Source of the DNA: Spirochaeta cellobiosiphila DSM 17781
GTDB taxonomy: Bacteria > Spirochaetota > Spirochaetia > DSM-17781
Direction of reading: 5' to 3'
NCBI RefSeq assembly: GCF_000426705.1
Contig: NZ_KE384554.1
Coordinates: 447,480 to 511,479, forward strand
Length of the DNA: 64,000 nucleotides
Both the position numbers and the translations under genes were made by a program. The first letter of the stretch is position 1, and each line of letters begins with the position of its first letter. The notes below the pieces were generated by a model that saw nothing but the letters and a program-made list of their open reading frames with translations, was not told the origin of the DNA and did no database searches. Shown in pieces: positions 62,127 to 64,000 of the stretch.

Positions 62127-62408
62127 CTATAAACTTTCTACAATCTCATAGGTACGCTTATAATCTTTAGTAATTTTACCCCAATAGGATTTTTTTACTC
62201 GAGATTGATGCTCCTCGAAAGCTTCTTTACTTACAAATTCCTCATATACATTGAATATACTATCATCCTCTAAATCTTGTGTAACTTCAAATAAAATACA
62301 ACCTGTTTCTAATTTGGTATTATGAATATGCTTTACTAATTCTTTCTTAATAAGCTCTATATCTGAATATGGAACCTCAATATATCCTTTAAGTATTATT
62401 TTACTCAT
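62127..62408 (-). CDS. Antibiotic biosynthesis monooxygenase (ABM) domain protein
   Basis: 93 residues with the YgiN-like ferredoxin fold: IILKGYIEVPYSDIELIKKE, TKLETGCILFEVTQDLEDDS, FNVYEEFVSKEAFEEHQSR. ABM proteins are cofactor-free quinol monooxygenases or heme degraders in known cases. No operon partner. An attC-like left arm lies 34 bases to the right, in the same relative place as for the GNAT gene at 50319. Confidence 0.9.
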   Translation of the reverse strand: MSKIILKGYIEVPYSDIELIKKELVKHIHNTKLETGCILFEVTQDLEDDSIFNVYEEFVSKEAFEEHQSRVKKSYWGKITKDYKRTYEIVESL

Positions 62409-62441
62409 TTAAATTTATCACCTATATAAAAACTTATTTTT

Positions 62442-62600
62442 TATAACGTTTCGCGGATATGCGACGTTTTTATTTTCTAAAGGTTACACCCTATTAAACT
62501 TTTGGTCATGTATAAAATTTGCGTGAACAGCCCAATAAGTTCCCGGCTTGTCCCGTAGCAAAGCGAAGTGTAGAGCAGATCCGATGCCCAAAAACGGTCA
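62442..62600. repeat. Degenerate attC-like sequence
   Basis: ATAACGTTTCGCGGATATGCG (from 62443) closely follows the left arm of the attC-like site at 50893 (ACGTT-YY-GCGRATA). About 110 bases on, GCAAAGCGAAG resembles the inner right arm, but the GTTRRRY end is not recognisable. Probably a decayed integron site. Confidence 0.35.
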
Positions 62601-62629
62601 ACTTCATTGGATTGTTCTACCGCTTTCAT

Positions 62630-62944
62630 TTATTTTATGTTACAATACTTTTGTTTATGATAATCTGGGTGTAGAAATAACCGCTGAATTGAAATGATTG
62701 TTCGATCAATATCAATTTGATAAATCCCAATAGGCTTATTATTATGTAAAATCAATTCTATTGTATGATAGTCAGTATCAAATCTATTATTAAACATTTC
62801 TAGATCTACTTCATAAAACTCTCGAACTTGATTGAATATTGTTCTTTCATATATATCTAGAATGAATGATTTATCTGACTTATTGCAGATTCTAGATGTT
62901 AAATTATTATTTTTATCGTAAAAATGAAACAATTTCTTCTCCAT
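62630..62944 (-). pseudogene. GNAT acetyltransferase, C-terminus lost
   Basis: 104 residues covering only the N-terminal part of a GNAT fold (SDKSFILDIYERTIFNQVRE, HTIELILHNNKPIGIYQIDI, then IISIQRLFLHPDYHKQKYCN). The RLFLHPDYHKQ-G--G acetyl-CoA loop breaks off after HKQ, so the cofactor site is destroyed. The preceding HAD relic is two bases upstream, suggesting a former operon. Confidence 0.7.
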
Positions 62945-62946
62945 AG

Positions 62947-63205
62947 TTAATTTATATATGATTCACCAGCTGTGATAGAAATAATATCTTCAAAAGCATT
63001 CTCTCTTTTTACAATATATGTTTGCATCACTAATATTATTTTCTTCATCCGTTATTTTTATACAGTTCAGACCTGCTTTAATCGCCCCTTTATATCTGCT
63101 ATTTCTGAATTCCCAACCATAATAATTTCTGATTTATTGAGATTCAATTTATCAATGACATAGTTATATGATTGGATAAATGGTTTCCTAAAACCAATAT
63201 CGCTA
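62947..63205 (-). pseudogene. HAD family hydrolase, C-terminal relic
   Basis: Reads DIGFRKPFIQSYNYVIDKLN, LNKSEIIMVGNSEIADIKG, then after a one-base loss AIKAGLNCIKITDEENNISD and, after a second shift, ENAFEDIISITAGESYIN and stop. FRKPF and EIIMVGN---DIKGA-KAG (motifs III and IV) identify the haloacid dehalogenase superfamily. The N-terminus with the catalytic Asp pair is cut off by the IS256 relic. Confidence 0.75.
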
Positions 63206-63907
63206 GACCAAGTGATTGAGAAATGGAGGAACCGACCTCTTGGAGCCTACCACTACCTTATAGTGGAAACGACTTATAAAAAGGTCCGTGGTCTCTGGAG
63301 CGGTTTTAATCGCTTATAGCGTTGATTTAAAGGGAATTCGTAGGGTTCTCAGGATCAGTATCGAGATAAGTGAAGCTGAAGTCCATTGGCTGAAGTTACT
63401 CAAGAGCATTGTCGATCGGGGCTTTCCTGAAATTGAGATGATCACTTCCGATGCTCACTCTTGATTGAAATCAGCCCTTCAGGCAATCTTTCCAACAGTT
63501 AAGTGGTAGCGCTGTCAGTTCCATCTTCAGCAGAACTCCGGTAACCATGTTGCAAAGCAGAGTATGCGGGAAGAAGTGACGACTGATCTGAAAATGATAT
63601 TCAATGCACCTGAAAGGAAAGAAGCTGATAGGTATCTTCAAATCTTCGTAAAGAAATATCAGGATAAAGCCTCTGAACTGAGCACTTGGATCGAGGAAAG
63701 GTTCCTGAAAGCTTAACAGTTTTTGAACTTCCAGCGAAATATCGAAAGCGTCTAGGGACGGCAAATGAAGGAAATTAAAAGGCGGGCAAAAGTCTCAACT
63801 ATATTTCCAAATAAAGAATCGCTTAACAGGTTGGTATCGGCGATTCTAAAAGAAATTGATGAAGATTGGGAGACTGGAAAACGATATCTGGATAGGAAGA
63901 CTGATTA
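63203..63907 (+). mobile_element. IS256-family (mutator) transposase relic
   Basis: Starting near VIEKWRNRPLGAYHYLIVET and KKVRG, the plus strand reads through shifts and stops GVDLKGIRRVLRISIEISEA, VHWLKLLKSIVDRGFPEIEM, SDAHS, KWQRCQFH, then EEVTTDLKMIFNAPERKEAD, YQDKASELSTWIEERFLKA and, at the end, NKESLNRLVSAILKEIDEDW. These are the usual blocks of IS256 transposases (Y-YL--D--Y-KVR, SDAH-GL, WQRC--HF). At least five lesions. It cuts the HAD gene on its left; the right end may lie beyond 63907. Confidence 0.85.
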
Positions 63908-64000
63908 ACTTCTTCTGATTTTACAGAAAAGATGGTTGCTTTATCTATTATGGTATAGAATAAAAAAATCTATTATGAATGAATTTGACAAAATACAGGA

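Noticed and set aside
62972..63163. 63-codon plus-strand frame
   Set aside because: Antisense to the HAD hydrolase relic.
63471..63764. 97-codon minus-strand frame
   Set aside because: Antisense to the IS256 transposase relic.
1..64000. CRISPR arrays, rRNA, tRNA
   Set aside because: No regularly spaced short repeats and no rRNA or tRNA-like segments were noticed on reading; a tRNA could still be missed by eye.

Overview
The window looks like chromosomal DNA of a low-GC, free-living bacterium, most likely a spirochaete of the Spirochaetaceae type. The grounds are indirect: relaxed lipoprotein boxes (ICTGC, LILAC, ILISC), a solute-binding protein whose signal ends in the SGGQ form often seen in spirochaetes, sugar ABC systems encoded without their own ATPase, and many two- and three-gene regulator/enzyme pairs. 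No rRNA, tRNA or CRISPR was seen. The taxonomic call is an inference.

Region 1 (1-17692) is a carbohydrate-utilisation locus. A CUT1 permease pair (the first gene is cut by the window edge) is followed by two paralogous LplA-type binding proteins flanking a membrane-bound AraC sensor-regulator, a heparinase II/III-like lyase and a secreted GH43 galactanase-like enzyme with a ricin-type lectin domain. Convergent to it lie a GH51 arabinofuranosidase, a GH43 arabinosidase and an ArsR-type regulator. A second, divergently transcribed binding protein/permease/permease set and a CBM9-like protein complete it. Together they suggest uptake and cytoplasmic trimming of arabinogalactan-type oligosaccharides.

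Region 2 (17684-30144) is mixed: a ComM/YifB ATPase, two MFS exporters with PadR and AraC neighbours, a ferredoxin-nitroreductase, a WYL regulator with a VOC protein, and small membrane proteins or lipoproteins. Broken genes, IS4 and IS21 relics and a partly duplicated gene sit between them.

Region 3 (30145-46880, all minus strand) is the most interesting part. A LuxR-type regulator is followed by two DUF1989 proteins (UAAP1/UAAP2), a biotin-dependent 'urea carboxylase' that by context is probably a guanidine carboxylase, an allophanate hydrolase and a MerR regulator. A promoter with a 19-bp spacer filled by a perfect dyad, typical of MerR control, then leads into potABCD, a MATE exporter, two isochorismatase-like hydrolases and an M20 amidohydrolase. 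The whole reads as a catabolic island for a guanidino or ureido compound that enters through a polyamine-type transporter and ends as ammonia and CO2.

Region 4 (46881-64000) is a decayed accessory region. It holds a relic AbiEi/AbiEii toxin-antitoxin pair, small orphan genes, an RCC1-repeat lipoprotein, a GNAT gene bounded by attC-like sites (integron cassette-like), IS91, IS3, IS481 and IS256 relics, and a truncated radical SAM/SPASM gene next to an MFS exporter. Intact pairs are Rrf2/old yellow enzyme and WYL/epoxide-hydrolase-like, plus a MATE exporter and a small monooxygenase. Fragments of YdeI, HAD and GNAT genes also occur.
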